From a virus: 50,341 nucleotides of DNA. Of the stretch, positions 30,601-39,930 are shown one piece after another (the first letter of the stretch is position 1; every line of letters begins with the position of its first letter). The stretch lies in the IMG/VR virus record IMGVR_UViG_3300044632_001560, positions 1-50,341 of that record; one strand, 5' to 3'. Made by a program: the position numbers and the translations under genes. Under the pieces are notes generated by a model that was not told the DNA's origin, made no database searches, and saw only the letters and a list, made by a program, of their open reading frames with translations.

Positions 30601-33565
30601 ACCCTCCACTAATAGTTGATGAAATAGAACATGCGGAATTACAACATCCATTTAGGATTGTTGTAAACGTTCCAAGGGAACTTACTAAATTATTAAATCC
30701 GTTTAAAATATTTGATGTATCACCTAAAACCCTATTTAAACATCCATTACCAATAATTGTATACGCAAATTTTGAACTTGCTCCTGATAGAATGTTTGAA
30801 CATCCCGCTAAAATTACACTATTACTTGTATTACCCGTATTTGAGGAACCATTTAATATTGTAACATTCGCAAATGAAGGAGTGATAATATTTGACTGTC
30901 CGTTAAGTATTGATGACTGATTTCCACAAGAACAGTTTAAAGTACCACCACCAATAAACGAAGTACAACCTGATACAATATTTCGGTATCCCCCTGATAT
31001 GGTTGAGTAAATTCCTGACGAGGTATTAAATCTACCACCAACTACTGAGCTATAAGAACCACAAGAAAAGTTTCTATACCCTCCTGATATGGTTGAATAT
31101 ATTCCTGATGAAGTATTACATTTTCCGCCAAGAACAGATGAACAAGCTCCATAAGCACAGTTATTAATACCCCCACCAATTGTTGAGGTTAGTCCTGTTG
31201 CTGAGTTTGAACTTCCTCCTCCAATAAATGAACAAGTTCCAACAGCATTATTACCAGTACCTCCAACAACCGCACTATGAGTTCCACAAGAATTGTTTTT
31301 ATAACCACCTAAAATTGATGAACATCCTCCTACCGCACAGTTAAAATAACCACCACTAATAGTACTAAAGTCACCATACGAAATATTTTTATAACCACCA
31401 CCAATAGTTCCTGAGCTACCTGTGACACAGTTTACTTGTCCACCTGCGATAACACTATTAACAGATGTTCCGGTATTTAATTGTCCCCCTCCAATAAATG
31501 AAGAAGGTCCGTTTGAATAGTTTTTATACCCCCCACTTACGGTCGCACACCCTCCATTAGCCCAATTACACTTACCACCCCCAATTATGGATGAGTTACC
31601 TGAAGCACAATTTATTAAACCTCCTAATACAGAAGAGTAACAACCACTTGAGGTATTTTTATACCCACCACCTACTATTGAATAATCGCAAGTTGCAGTG
31701 TTACTATTTCCTCCACCTATTGTCGACCAAAAACAATTTGCAGTGTTAACACTCCCTCCACCTATTGTCGACCCATTTCCATTTGTAGTGTTACCATTTC
31801 CTCCACCTATGGTTGATACCGGCCCAATTGACTCATTATCTTCACCTCCACCTATTGTCGACCCATTTCCTGTTGCGCAATTTGTATGCCCCCCTCCAAT
31901 TGTTGCGTAATATTGAGAACTAATACTATTTACATACCCTCCATTGATGGTATTGAAACATCCATAGATACCTACGTTATTAAGATTAATAATTGGAGTA
32001 CTATATACATTTGACCCAGTATTCACTGATAAATCCAAACAAGTATACCCCCCACTATATGATGAATTAGTAATATCACCTTTAATTAAATTACCATCAT
32101 AATTATTAAAAAATTGGACAGTGTCACCATTAGGGTATAACGCTGTAACATCCCCACTAAGATATACTCTATTATAACCAGAATTCGTACAATATAGATT
32201 TGAATACGTTATACCCTTACCAATAATATTAGAGACTCCACCATTAATGTTACCAGCATAAGATTTAACAATATTACCTAATCCTCCTAAAATTGAGGAA
32301 GCCTGTGATTCAACACTATTATAGTTACCCCCTAAAATTGAGGAGCACACACCTTTACCAGTAACTATATTACATTTACCACCACCAACAGTTGAGTATT
32401 CACTACTTGAGGTGTTACCTTGTCCTCCACCTACGGTTGAGTAATAAGAACTTGCGGTGTTACCTTGTCCTCCACCTACAGTTGAGTTATTACCACTTGC
32501 GGTGTTTTGATATCCCCCACTTACGGTTGAGTATTTACTACTTGAGGTGTTTTGATATCCCCCACTTACGGTTGAGTTATAACTACTTGCGGTATTACCA
32601 ACTCCACCACCTACGGTTGAGTTGTAACCACTTGCAGTATTACCAACTCCACCACCTACGGTTGAGTATTTACTACTTGAGTTGTTTTTATATCCACCAC
32701 CAACAGTTGAGTATTTACTACTTGAGGTGTTACAATATCCCCCACTTACGGTTGAGTTATAGGAACTTGATGTATTACAACGTCCACCACCTACGGTTGA
32801 ATAAAATCCACTTGATGTATGAAAACCTCCTCCTCCGATTGTTGAAAAATAATTACTTGAGGTGTTACCTTGTCCTCCACCAACAAATGAATAATTACCT
32901 GAAGCGGTATTACCTGAACCCGCAAGAGCACCTCCAAAATCACCCGCAGCCGTATTATTAACCCCACATCTTATTGTGGAATTAATTCCTGTACCTGTAA
33001 TATATAAAGTACTTGCGGATGAGGTACTTCCAGTTGAACCGTATTTTTTCCAAATAGCGGTAGCGTGTGTTGCGCCTCCAACACCTTCAATAGTCGATGC
33101 CGTCCAAGCGTTAATGAAGTTTTGACTTGCAACAGTCGTATTATTAATTGTGGTTCCAAAATCATAAAATGTAATTGCAGTAGTTGCAGTTACCGCAGAC
33201 CATAATGATTCGTAATTATCAATTCTGAATTGGTACACTTGGTCGTCTTCATAGACGTAAGCCAACATACCCAACCTTTTTCTTCCCGAAGATATATTAT
33301 CAGAATTAAGTGTTAGTACATCAGGTGAAAATACCGCACCAGTCCCCTTTGTAAATTGTATTGGTATGGTATTACCACTATACTCAATTGGTCCAAATGT
33401 TGCAGATGGTATTGTATATACTAAATCAGTAAGATTAAATACCTCCATGTACCCACCAACTCCAAGTACTGAAAAATTTGTTCCAAATGTTTCGGACCTT
33501 TCAACAGATTGTACTCCATTTAATTGTTCTGAACTTATTGGGTTTTTATATGGGAATGTAGACAT
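27641..33565 (-). CDS. Giant repeat-rich trimeric fibre with C-terminal S74 chaperone
   Basis: 1974 residues. An N-terminal attachment domain (1 to ~195) precedes a very long array of ~15-residue repeats of the form ST(V/I)GGG.xNT(A/S)SGxY (roughly residues 200-1735; about 90-100 units by estimate, not counted). One non-repeat insertion of about 100 residues lies near residue 430-530. This resembles the left-handed beta-roll/prism repeats of trimeric adhesins (YadA head/Hep_Hag). After a linker comes an S74 intramolecular chaperone: TSDLRRKINV (Ser1872 is the expected self-cleavage residue), TRHGFVAQDV and a final coiled coil (ETILRVEKLEKEIELLK). It should fold as a trimer and release the chaperone. 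Probably the main long fibre. Confidence 0.88.
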   Translation of the reverse strand: MSTFPYKNPISSEQLNGVQSVERSETFGTNFSVLGVGGYMEVFNLTDLVYTIPSATFGPIEYSGNTIPIQFTKGTGAVFSPDVLTLNSDNISSGRKRLGMLAYVYEDDQVYQFRIDNYESLWSAVTATTAITFYDFGTTINNTTVASQNFINAWTASTIEGVGGATHATAIWKKYGSTGSTSSASTLYITGTGINSTIRCGVNNTAAGDFGGALAGSGNTASGNYSFVGGGQGNTSSNYFSTIGGGGFHTSSGFYSTVGGGRCNTSSSYNSTVSGGYCNTSSSKYSTVGGGYKNNSSSKYSTVGGGVGNTASGYNSTVGGGVGNTASSYNSTVSGGYQNTSSSKYSTVSGGYQNTASGNNSTVGGGQGNTASSYYSTVGGGQGNTSSSEYSTVGGGKCNIVTGKGVCSSILGGNYNSVESQASSILGGLGNIVKSYAGNINGGVSNIIGKGITYSNLYCTNSGYNRVYLSGDVTALYPNGDTVQFFNNYDGNLIKGDITNSSYSGGYTCLDLSVNTGSNVYSTPIINLNNVGIYGCFNTINGGYVNSISSQYYATIGGGHTNCATGNGSTIGGGEDNESIGPVSTIGGGNGNTTNGNGSTIGGGSVNTANCFWSTIGGGNSNTATCDYSIVGGGYKNTSSGCYSSVLGGLINCASGNSSIIGGGKCNWANGGCATVSGGYKNYSNGPSSFIGGGQLNTGTSVNSVIAGGQVNCVTGSSGTIGGGYKNISYGDFSTISGGYFNCAVGGCSSILGGYKNNSCGTHSAVVGGTGNNAVGTCSFIGGGSSNSATGLTSTIGGGINNCAYGACSSVLGGKCNTSSGIYSTISGGYRNFSCGSYSSVVGGRFNTSSGIYSTISGGYRNIVSGCTSFIGGGTLNCSCGNQSSILNGQSNIITPSFANVTILNGSSNTGNTSNSVILAGCSNILSGASSKFAYTIIGNGCLNRVLGDTSNILNGFNNLVSSLGTFTTILNGCCNSACSISSTISGGYKNTTSGSYSFIGGGRNNTTSNIYGSIINGTGNTSSSVSSLIGNGIGNTVSSRYGSVINGICNLSQGASFNTITNGCLNNICGKTSCFSSIINGSGNTINTSTYSFIGNGSGNTLSANTTGSFISNGYNNIVSGCSSYIGNGNSNTISGNYSAIINAGKGFTYGGSIICGSHSTIISNNGNVGKCGGWICGDSNLIGNSTSSCIWRNTFSLQMNTNCSQIIDGNDKGCSYNQIIGGTNSFVCGSYATTVINGFGHQINNVTYGFVGNGSHVMGGHNNVTTSGYTSIINGNSNIICFSSHSFIGGGTSNRICGAAKNLTGVWSFIGSGFGNGTCGGTPDWNNLVFSPSGAVTQSSGTFSFIGNGFQNNTTGSGSTVVNGYCNYNNADWSFVGNGSGNTLNACYSTVVNGIGNCICNLAYYGSILVGSGNTNSGCYSTIVSGNRNNIVSRPSSFIGGGCCNIISANVSTFLITVVGGCCNIGSGGNSFIGAGSCNSNSGGTSFIGAGACNTVSSSYSSIVGGRGNTINTGSYSSILGGISNTVSGGYSAVLGGCGNTSSSKYSTIGGGCLNTNSSVAGFIGGGLRNSGLTGNYVTVVGGELNCTIGAWSFIGGGQCNRSCCSYSFIGGGQCNVISGQSTTIGGGFKNSACCDFAFLGGGYQGISNGCYSVLGGGLNNISCLFSTSVLGGANNSGHTSYSFIGGGICNAVTSGSDCSVINGGFCNRISNLNSFVGGGGCNSVTGQFSGIVGGSGNTVSSNFSFAAGCGLTASVACTFYSNNFCGTTSVNSPSFSGSVGTISGTKGSITISGSSVGALTTFCGSGTVGGASYIDFIRVTNNSGGATNPNKTFRVNGTGGLEVVNSTYGTIILSLTDAGVLSTPGGGTSDLRRKINVQYINDEITPHILNLKPVKFEYKDYSGTTRHGFVAQDVLIAYPELVLGDGEKEDGTYGLDYDGILSLTVKSLQETILRVEKLEKEIELLKNSSSQ
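28330..32970 (-). repeat. Coding array of ~45-base repeats in the S74 fibre gene
   Basis: Repeats with the plus-strand core CCTCCACCTACGGTTGAG or diverged forms recur about every 45 bases, matching the ~15-residue protein unit. Units between about 32390 and 32880 are nearly identical at DNA level, while those at lower coordinates are much more diverged and often carry Cys codons. This suggests recent tandem expansion near the protein's N-terminal end. Confidence 0.8.
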
Positions 33566-33577
33566 ATACTATAATTA

Positions 33578-34675
33578 TTAACTTACTGTATTTCCTTTAA
33601 AATATATATCGGAAGTATTCAATAAATTAAAGTTTGTTGATGGGTAAGTTGTATAAACCCTATATGTCGTTTGAGGTATTGTAGTTCCACTGTAAGTAAA
33701 ATAATAAGAATATATTGTTGGTTCAGTATTTACAGTTGTTGGTGGCATAGATGGACTTGATGTACTATAATCAATTTTAGTTTGGTATAATCCATTAGTC
33801 ATTCCTGTTGGAATCATCCATGTGTACCACGCTTTACCTGAAACAGTGTTTTTATCGACTTTAGTTGTTTTGAAATTATATGCAACAATAGCATTACCAA
33901 ATGAATCATTTCCACCAGTTGTTTGTGGAACATCCTGATTTATGATTGATGGGAACAATCCTGATGTCCATCCTGAGAAATCGACATAAATGTTTAATTG
34001 TTGATTAAATTTATTTTGATTAAGTGCAGGAGCAGTACTATTTGTAAATCCATAGAATGTCTGTGAGTTATCGTACATCCATTGTCCAATATCCGTACTA
34101 CCACTTTGAGGTTCAATGAATAAGAACGCTTTAGTTGGTGGTAACGGAGATAGTGACGGAGTAACACTAGGAGTATTTGTTGTTGTTGGAGTTTTTGTTT
34201 TAGTCACAGTCGGAGTAATGGTCACAGTAGGGGTGTTAGTCGGAGTCGGTGTTGGAGTTTGAGGAGTTGGTGTCGGGGTTGACGTAGGAGTTGGTGTTAA
34301 AGCAGTAGGAGTAATAGTTGGTGTAGGAGTTTTAGTTGATGTAATACTTGGTGTTGGGGTATTAGTTGGTGTTGGGGTAGGGGTTTGGTTAGTTGGTGTA
34401 ATTGTAGGTGTTGGGGTAACAGTTGGAGTATTTGTATTGGTAGGTGTTGGGGTAAACATACTTAGACTACTTTCACTAATACATCCATTCGCATCATAAA
34501 CCCTTACCACAACTACCGGAGCAGTATTATATGGTGCAGGTACTGATAATACTAACTGTGGAGGTATGTAAGAATCGTAGTACGCAATGGTTTGACAATT
34601 AACTTTAAAATAATCACAGACCTCCACTGTGTATGGAGGTACTCCTGTTATGTTATTTAAAGTTATAAGACACAT
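33578..34675 (-). CDS. PT-linked fibre protein with NITG/PY/CD module
   Basis: 365 residues. The N-terminal module ([20 protein letters not shown] ... YDANGC, about 1-65) is paralogous to those at 13633 and 23131. A ~110-residue Pro/Thr linker (about 74-185) follows, then a C-terminal ~180-residue domain starting [20 protein letters not shown] and ending [10 protein letters not shown]. The C-terminal domain appears to be beta-rich with many aromatics and has no motif I recognise. The start is 3 bases from the stop of the SprB-repeat gene. Likely another fibre or fibre-tip protein. Confidence 0.75.
   Translation of the reverse strand: MCLITLNNITGVPPYTVEVCDYFKVNCQTIAYYDSYIPPQLVLSVPAPYNTAPVVVVRVYDANGCISESSLSMFTPTPTNTNTPTVTPTPTITPTNQTPTPTPTNTPTPSITSTKTPTPTITPTALTPTPTSTPTPTPQTPTPTPTNTPTVTITPTVTKTKTPTTTNTPSVTPSLSPLPPTKAFLFIEPQSGSTDIGQWMYDNSQTFYGFTNSTAPALNQNKFNQQLNIYVDFSGWTSGLFPSIINQDVPQTTGGNDSFGNAIVAYNFKTTKVDKNTVSGKAWYTWMIPTGMTNGLYQTKIDYSTSSPSMPPTTVNTEPTIYSYYFTYSGTTIPQTTYRVYTTYPSTNFNLLNTSDIYFKGNTVS
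34130..34455 (-). repeat. Pro/Thr linker repeats
   Basis: Degenerate plus-strand GGTGTTGGGGT / GGAGT units encode T-P-T-x on the minus strand. This is the longest uninterrupted PT linker in the window at about 110 residues. Confidence 0.75.
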
Positions 34676-34678
34676 CTA

Positions 34679-36886
34679 TTATGATTGACAATCAATGTCG
34701 TATTCTATTTTTAAATCAATAGTTATGTTTAAGTCTTGTAATATATCATAACTTAAATTACAATCTGAAGATATTACGACAATGTTCATAGAAGAATCAA
34801 TAATAACATTCCCTACACCATAAGCACCGTTTAATGATGATTGTATTGCACTTATAAATAAATCGTCAGTCGGAGCATTAGTTAAAGAATTAGATGTATA
34901 AAATTGGGTGGCATACACTTGAGAACCCAATGTCACCTCAACAATAAAATTGGCATAATTTAAAATACAATTTGACCCATTAGTCAAATCTAAGTATCCT
35001 TCATTATACATTTGTATTATTCCTCTTTTTTGATTTGAGGTTTCGGTAAAAGTCTGTTGACAAATGTTAAAAACTTGATAAGAAGAACTAACTAAACTAC
35101 CACAACTTACTGAGACTGTTTTAGTTAAAACACAACCATTATTATCTGTTAAAGTTAAACTATATAAATCACTAGTTAATCCTGTTAAATAAATGCCTTC
35201 CTGAGTACCAATAGAGATAAACCCATCGATAGTACTTGCGCTCCAATAAAAATCAAATGGTGGGATTCCTGAATTTATAATTGCACTTGCAGTACCTTGA
35301 GCACCTGTACCACATCCTGTCGAATACAAATCAAAATTAACTTCAGATTGATTTGTTAAAACGCTTGTTGCCGTTTGTGTACATCCACTTTCATCCGTAA
35401 CAACAATTGAATAGACTCCAGTTGTAAGTGAACTAAAAGTATATGAAGTGTCATTTGTCGGTCCATAACTTTCAATACCCACTAACTCATATGTAAAAGT
35501 TGTAGAATTTATTGGTGTGATATCAACCGTTATAAATCCGTTATCAGAATTACAAGTAGTATCAATTGAACTAACATTAATTATAAAGTCATTTGATTGT
35601 TCAATAGTGTAGGTATCGGTGTATTCACAACTTCCTAAATAATCAGAAATAGTTAACGTGTATGTATCGGCAGTTAAATTTGTAAACTGATAATTGTTTA
35701 CTTGTGTAATAACAGTATTTGAAATACCATTACTATCCTCTAATGTATATGTAAATGGTGAGTTACCTATTAAATTAACTGATAATGAACCATATGATGT
35801 ACATGTCACATTGTTTGTAACAACAGATATCACATTAAAATTACCCTCCATTGGGACTTGTATATCTTGTGAAAAATTACAAAGAGCCAAATCAACTATT
35901 TGTACTGTATATGTGTTAGCAGCTAAGCCTGAAAAAGTATACGTCGTAGAATAACTTATTGCCGAGTCACCATTTGATAGTATGTAATAATACGGAGGAG
36001 TACCTCCTGAAATATTTAATGTCACAGTACCATCATTTGAGAGACAAGATGCTTGTGTGGATGTATAAAAATTTAACCCTAAAGGCGGTACTGTATTAAT
36101 TATTGCGGATTTAGTTACTTGACATCCAGTTGAGTCCGTAACTATCACACTATAACTACCCGCGGACAATCCACTAACAGTAGTTGCAGTAATACTTGCG
36201 TTCGGTACATTTGACGACCATTCGTACAAAAATGGAGGTTGTCCTGTATTACCAGTAATAGTAAGTTTTCCGTATCCATTATTACATGATGAAGCATTCG
36301 CAACAAGTAACCCAAAATCAAACTCTGAAGAATTTCTTATAATACAAGTTTGACTTGAACACTGACATCCACCATAATCAAAAAGTGTTACCTGATATGT
36401 TCCGGCAGATAACCCATCAAAAAATGCCGAAGTTGAAACTTGAGGATTTGAATATAAGGGTGGAGGTGCCTCTTGAGTCACAACAGTAGTTAGAGCACTT
36501 GTAACATACACACCTTCTCGATATAAATAAACTGTACCATACGAAGGAGCGTAAGCGGTAGTGGCCGTTAATGAACCATTAGGTAAATTACATGTAGTAT
36601 CTTGAACATCTATTGAAACACAACATCCTGTGTTAATATAAAAATTAATGTTAGTTGTGTTATTTACCGGAATTGATTGGTCACTTACATAAAAACTATA
36701 AGACCCTCCTGATAATGAAGTTATCGTAGTTGCACTACCAACCAATACAATTGGTGATAATGCAGGTGATAACCATGTTATAGTATAATTAGGGGTACCT
36801 CCAAAAATTGTAAGTCCAACCGCACCTGATGAATTGCTTTGACAGTCACCTGTGATTTGTAATTCATAATTTAACGTTATCGCCAT
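34679..36886 (-). CDS. SprB-repeat protein (seven repeats), probable fibre or baseplate adhesin
   Basis: 735 residues. About seven ~80-residue repeats follow the SprB pattern: 'C....G...(V/L)...GG.PPY.Y.W......', then 'L.(A/S)G.Y.(V/L).(V/I)TD..GC'. Examples are GGTPNYTITWLSPALSP, GQPPFLYEWSSN with SAGSYSVIVTDSTGC, GGTPPYYYILSNGDSA and SGIPPFDFYWSAS with YSLTLTDNNGC. SprB is the flavobacterial gliding adhesin, so the repeats look acquired from, or shared with, a Bacteroidota host. The last ~145 residues (from YQVFNICQQTFTETS) form a different domain, perhaps for virion attachment. Its start overlaps the stop of the 1014-residue baseplate gene by one base. Confidence 0.85.
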   Translation of the reverse strand: MAITLNYELQITGDCQSNSSGAVGLTIFGGTPNYTITWLSPALSPIVLVGSATTITSLSGGSYSFYVSDQSIPVNNTTNINFYINTGCCVSIDVQDTTCNLPNGSLTATTAYAPSYGTVYLYREGVYVTSALTTVVTQEAPPPLYSNPQVSTSAFFDGLSAGTYQVTLFDYGGCQCSSQTCIIRNSSEFDFGLLVANASSCNNGYGKLTITGNTGQPPFLYEWSSNVPNASITATTVSGLSAGSYSVIVTDSTGCQVTKSAIINTVPPLGLNFYTSTQASCLSNDGTVTLNISGGTPPYYYILSNGDSAISYSTTYTFSGLAANTYTVQIVDLALCNFSQDIQVPMEGNFNVISVVTNNVTCTSYGSLSVNLIGNSPFTYTLEDSNGISNTVITQVNNYQFTNLTADTYTLTISDYLGSCEYTDTYTIEQSNDFIINVSSIDTTCNSDNGFITVDITPINSTTFTYELVGIESYGPTNDTSYTFSSLTTGVYSIVVTDESGCTQTATSVLTNQSEVNFDLYSTGCGTGAQGTASAIINSGIPPFDFYWSASTIDGFISIGTQEGIYLTGLTSDLYSLTLTDNNGCVLTKTVSVSCGSLVSSSYQVFNICQQTFTETSNQKRGIIQMYNEGYLDLTNGSNCILNYANFIVEVTLGSQVYATQFYTSNSLTNAPTDDLFISAIQSSLNGAYGVGNVIIDSSMNIVVISSDCNLSYDILQDLNITIDLKIEYDIDCQS

Positions 36887-39800
36887 TAATTACATGCTAA
36901 TGAAAAGTTTATACCCACGTTTAAATTAAACGTTTGGTTTAAAAAATCTTGCCCACAATCCAAATTCTGTACATACAAAATAGAATTACTTATATAATAA
37001 TTTAAATTATAATTATTAAGTTGTGGTAAATAAGTCTGTAAAGCACTTACCCATTGACTTTGTGTTGGGAATGAATCACTATTATTTAATCCATACCCAT
37101 CAAAAAATGATTGTTGGATTAATTGATTTCCTCCTACATTTATATCAACATACCACGTACTATATAAACTATTTAAATCACAATCATTAAATGTCAATCC
37201 AATTTGACTTAAATAATTATTTAATGTCTGATACAATACATCCGCAAATGAAGGTACTGAAGTTAATCCATTACTCCATGGATATATTGAACAACTAATT
37301 GTTTCGTAATTACAATCATAAGAAAACAATGGTCCCGTAGCATTACAAGTTTCACACGGTATTGGTATAATCTCACATCCTTGTTGTCTTCGGTATACGT
37401 ATTTTTGTCTATGAAATACTGAATTTTCTAATTTAACACCAGTATTCCAAATCGTTGTTGCGGGAACCATTTGTTCCACTAATCTAATCCAATAGTCCCC
37501 TAACCCTTCAACATATTCAATTAATTTTTCATACGTGAATTGATTTGTTGGTATATTAACGGTTTCATTAGATAGTAAGTATTGCCAAAATATAGATTGT
37601 AATTTAGGATATCCTCCTGTTTTACCATCAGAGATAAATAATCTATCTCTAACATTTATCATATTCTTTATAAAATCTTGAGCAAATTCAAAAAATGTCT
37701 TTTTTTGAGGTTTAGGATTGATTACTGTTCTGTCAAATTCAAACCCACAATAAACTAAACCGTTAACTCCAGTACCCGCACTATAATTACAGTCACCAAG
37801 ATTAAATCCATTTAATAAGTTTGCGGAAGAAAAATTAGGTAATCCGGTACTTGGTATTGGATAATTTGAAGTTTGGGAAATATACCAAACGTCGTATAAC
37901 AATCCTTGTGCGGGGTTTAAATATAAATCAACATTTTTAACATTAATAACCAATCTATCATCTCCAACATAATAATCTGAATTAAATCCAGCGTCAGAAT
38001 TTTGTCGACTAGTATCTGTAGATACCCAACTTTTTCTATTGTCTTTAGTTTTCTGTAAACCAAATCCAAGATTTAAATAAGGTAAATTTTCATATCTTTG
38101 CAAATATGGTAACCCATAAGTGAATGGAGATAATTGAGTTTGTACATTAAAATTTTGTCCTGTAAAAACACTTGTAGTATAGTTTATAATTTCCGAACTT
38201 CTATGAACAGGTGTAGATTCAAACCACCCCGCACCTATTTGAAAATAATAACTTTCACTAGGTTCTACCATTGATGGATAACCTTGACTGTCCACAGGGT
38301 AATCATTTCTTGTAGTATCAGTTTCAATAACAGTATTTGTTATTGTAAAGGCGGTGTATATATTACCTTGTATTGAATAAGTTGTTGAAGAGTCTAAAAC
38401 AACTGATTGTTGTATGTATGAACCTCCTGCGATTAATTCGTACCTTTGATTAAACTCATTTATATTAATTTTTTGGTCAGCTACGTAAACAGTCTCGTTA
38501 AATTCAACAACTGCGTCAGGAGCCCCGATTAATCTTAATAAACTTTCAATAGATTTTCTTGTACCCTTTGACTTAAATAGATAAGCTGAGTTCATTATCA
38601 AATTTCTAAAATATTGATAATTTAATTCATCGGGAGTAGGATTAGAACTTATACCATCAAACAATGGTGTTGGATTTGTTGTAAATAAAGAATCTAAAAA
38701 ATTGTCATTAGTTATAGGTGAAATATCCGTATTCCACCCTAAAGTTTGAGCCAAATTTTTTAACAACTGTGATGGTATATCATTACCAATATTATAATTA
38801 ACAGATGTCATGTTGGCCAAAGCATCAATGAAAACTCTTGTTTCATCAAAACTTCTACCATAAATTTTTAAAACTTTATCAACTTTTTGGTCTTGGGTAT
38901 CAAACTCTACAAGTGAATCGGTAACTAAGAATCTAGCAATTAAATTAGTTTTGTAGCTATCAAAATTTTCAGCAATTTCATTTAACTTTTCTAAATAAAC
39001 CGTGAAAGAATCAGTTAAAATATCTAAATTCCATTCCCCAAATAATGGCCATGTAACTTTATCTGTAGAATTATACACAGTACCATTATCACTTTCTAAA
39101 GGTACTGTAAATTGAGAAGTGTATATTGGGGTTGTTGACCTATCTAAAATAAATTTATCAACATAGTCTAATTCTAAATTAAATACTCTATTAACAACAT
39201 CATCATTTGGTCTTATAATTAAATAATCATAACTGATTGGATTGTTATCAAATGGATTACCTTCAACAAACACGGTTAAAGTTCCCGCAGTTAAATTACT
39301 TGATGGAGTTATATTATTAATTGGATAATTTTCCCCGTTTATAACTAAAATGTAATTAGGATACTCAACTGTTAAATTTCTTAAATCCGATACTTTAATC
39401 TCTCGAGATGATAAATTAACAGTCGCATTAGTAGTAAAGTCAATATTAAATGGATTTGATATTGATTCAATATCAATCTCAAATTCTGTCACATTATCAT
39501 TAGGGTCAAATATTATATTATTTGCAGTAACCCCACTTGTAAAATCAGGTCTATTTTTACTTATCTCTAAAGCCGCAGGAAAATAATTTACAATGTGCTC
39601 AACAGAAGAAGAAAGTCTTTTATTAAGAGGTCCATATAACGTAAAACTAGTAACTTCACTTAAATCTATATTTGGAAAAACTTGAAAATTATTTGATAGG
39701 ATTGACCTACTTTGTTCAATTGTTGTATTTAAACTCTCTAACGAAATTGGATTTGAAAATACTCCAGTCTCAAAAGTTCTATTAGACTTTTCAGTTACTG

Positions 39801-39930
39801 AAGTCGTAAACTCAAAATTACCTTGAGTAAACCCTCCACCTTGCACTAATTGGAACCCCACCAAATTGTTGGAGAAAGTTCCAGAACCAGCGGCGGTTTG
39901 GGGTGGACATGTATACTTAGTAACAGCCAT
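36886..39930 (-). CDS. Baseplate protein with P2 gpI-like region
   Basis: 1014 residues. The stretch LLKNLAQTLGWNTDISP through YFRNLIMNSAYLFKSKGTRK and SIESLLRLIGAPDAVVEFNE (about 385-485) resembles the tail protein I/baseplate region of contractile-tailed phages, where a helical 'LA..LG.......R....A......KGT...I..ll...G' pattern is typical. The N-terminal ~370 residues are beta-rich and the C-terminus is Cys-containing (CEIIPIPCETCNATG). It lies after a J/gp6-like gene in transcription order and before the fibre genes, the same J-I-fibre order as in P2-like and T4-like clusters. A baseplate wedge or fibre-docking role is likely. Confidence 0.7.
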   Translation of the reverse strand: MAVTKYTCPPQTAAGSGTFSNNLVGFQLVQGGGFTQGNFEFTTSVTEKSNRTFETGVFSNPISLESLNTTIEQSRSILSNNFQVFPNIDLSEVTSFTLYGPLNKRLSSSVEHIVNYFPAALEISKNRPDFTSGVTANNIIFDPNDNVTEFEIDIESISNPFNIDFTTNATVNLSSREIKVSDLRNLTVEYPNYILVINGENYPINNITPSSNLTAGTLTVFVEGNPFDNNPISYDYLIIRPNDDVVNRVFNLELDYVDKFILDRSTTPIYTSQFTVPLESDNGTVYNSTDKVTWPLFGEWNLDILTDSFTVYLEKLNEIAENFDSYKTNLIARFLVTDSLVEFDTQDQKVDKVLKIYGRSFDETRVFIDALANMTSVNYNIGNDIPSQLLKNLAQTLGWNTDISPITNDNFLDSLFTTNPTPLFDGISSNPTPDELNYQYFRNLIMNSAYLFKSKGTRKSIESLLRLIGAPDAVVEFNETVYVADQKININEFNQRYELIAGGSYIQQSVVLDSSTTYSIQGNIYTAFTITNTVIETDTTRNDYPVDSQGYPSMVEPSESYYFQIGAGWFESTPVHRSSEIINYTTSVFTGQNFNVQTQLSPFTYGLPYLQRYENLPYLNLGFGLQKTKDNRKSWVSTDTSRQNSDAGFNSDYYVGDDRLVINVKNVDLYLNPAQGLLYDVWYISQTSNYPIPSTGLPNFSSANLLNGFNLGDCNYSAGTGVNGLVYCGFEFDRTVINPKPQKKTFFEFAQDFIKNMINVRDRLFISDGKTGGYPKLQSIFWQYLLSNETVNIPTNQFTYEKLIEYVEGLGDYWIRLVEQMVPATTIWNTGVKLENSVFHRQKYVYRRQQGCEIIPIPCETCNATGPLFSYDCNYETISCSIYPWSNGLTSVPSFADVLYQTLNNYLSQIGLTFNDCDLNSLYSTWYVDINVGGNQLIQQSFFDGYGLNNSDSFPTQSQWVSALQTYLPQLNNYNLNYYISNSILYVQNLDCGQDFLNQTFNLNVGINFSLACN

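Noticed and set aside
32392-32961. Plus-strand 189-residue open frame with repeated LRCYLVLHLRLS-like units
   Set aside because: It is the antisense of the near-identical repeats in the S74 fibre gene; the minus frame is continuous over almost 6 kb and ends in a recognisable domain.
28330-32970. CRISPR-like regular spacing of short repeats
   Set aside because: The repeats form a continuous coding frame with a 15-residue period, have no unique spacers of the right kind and no cas genes nearby.
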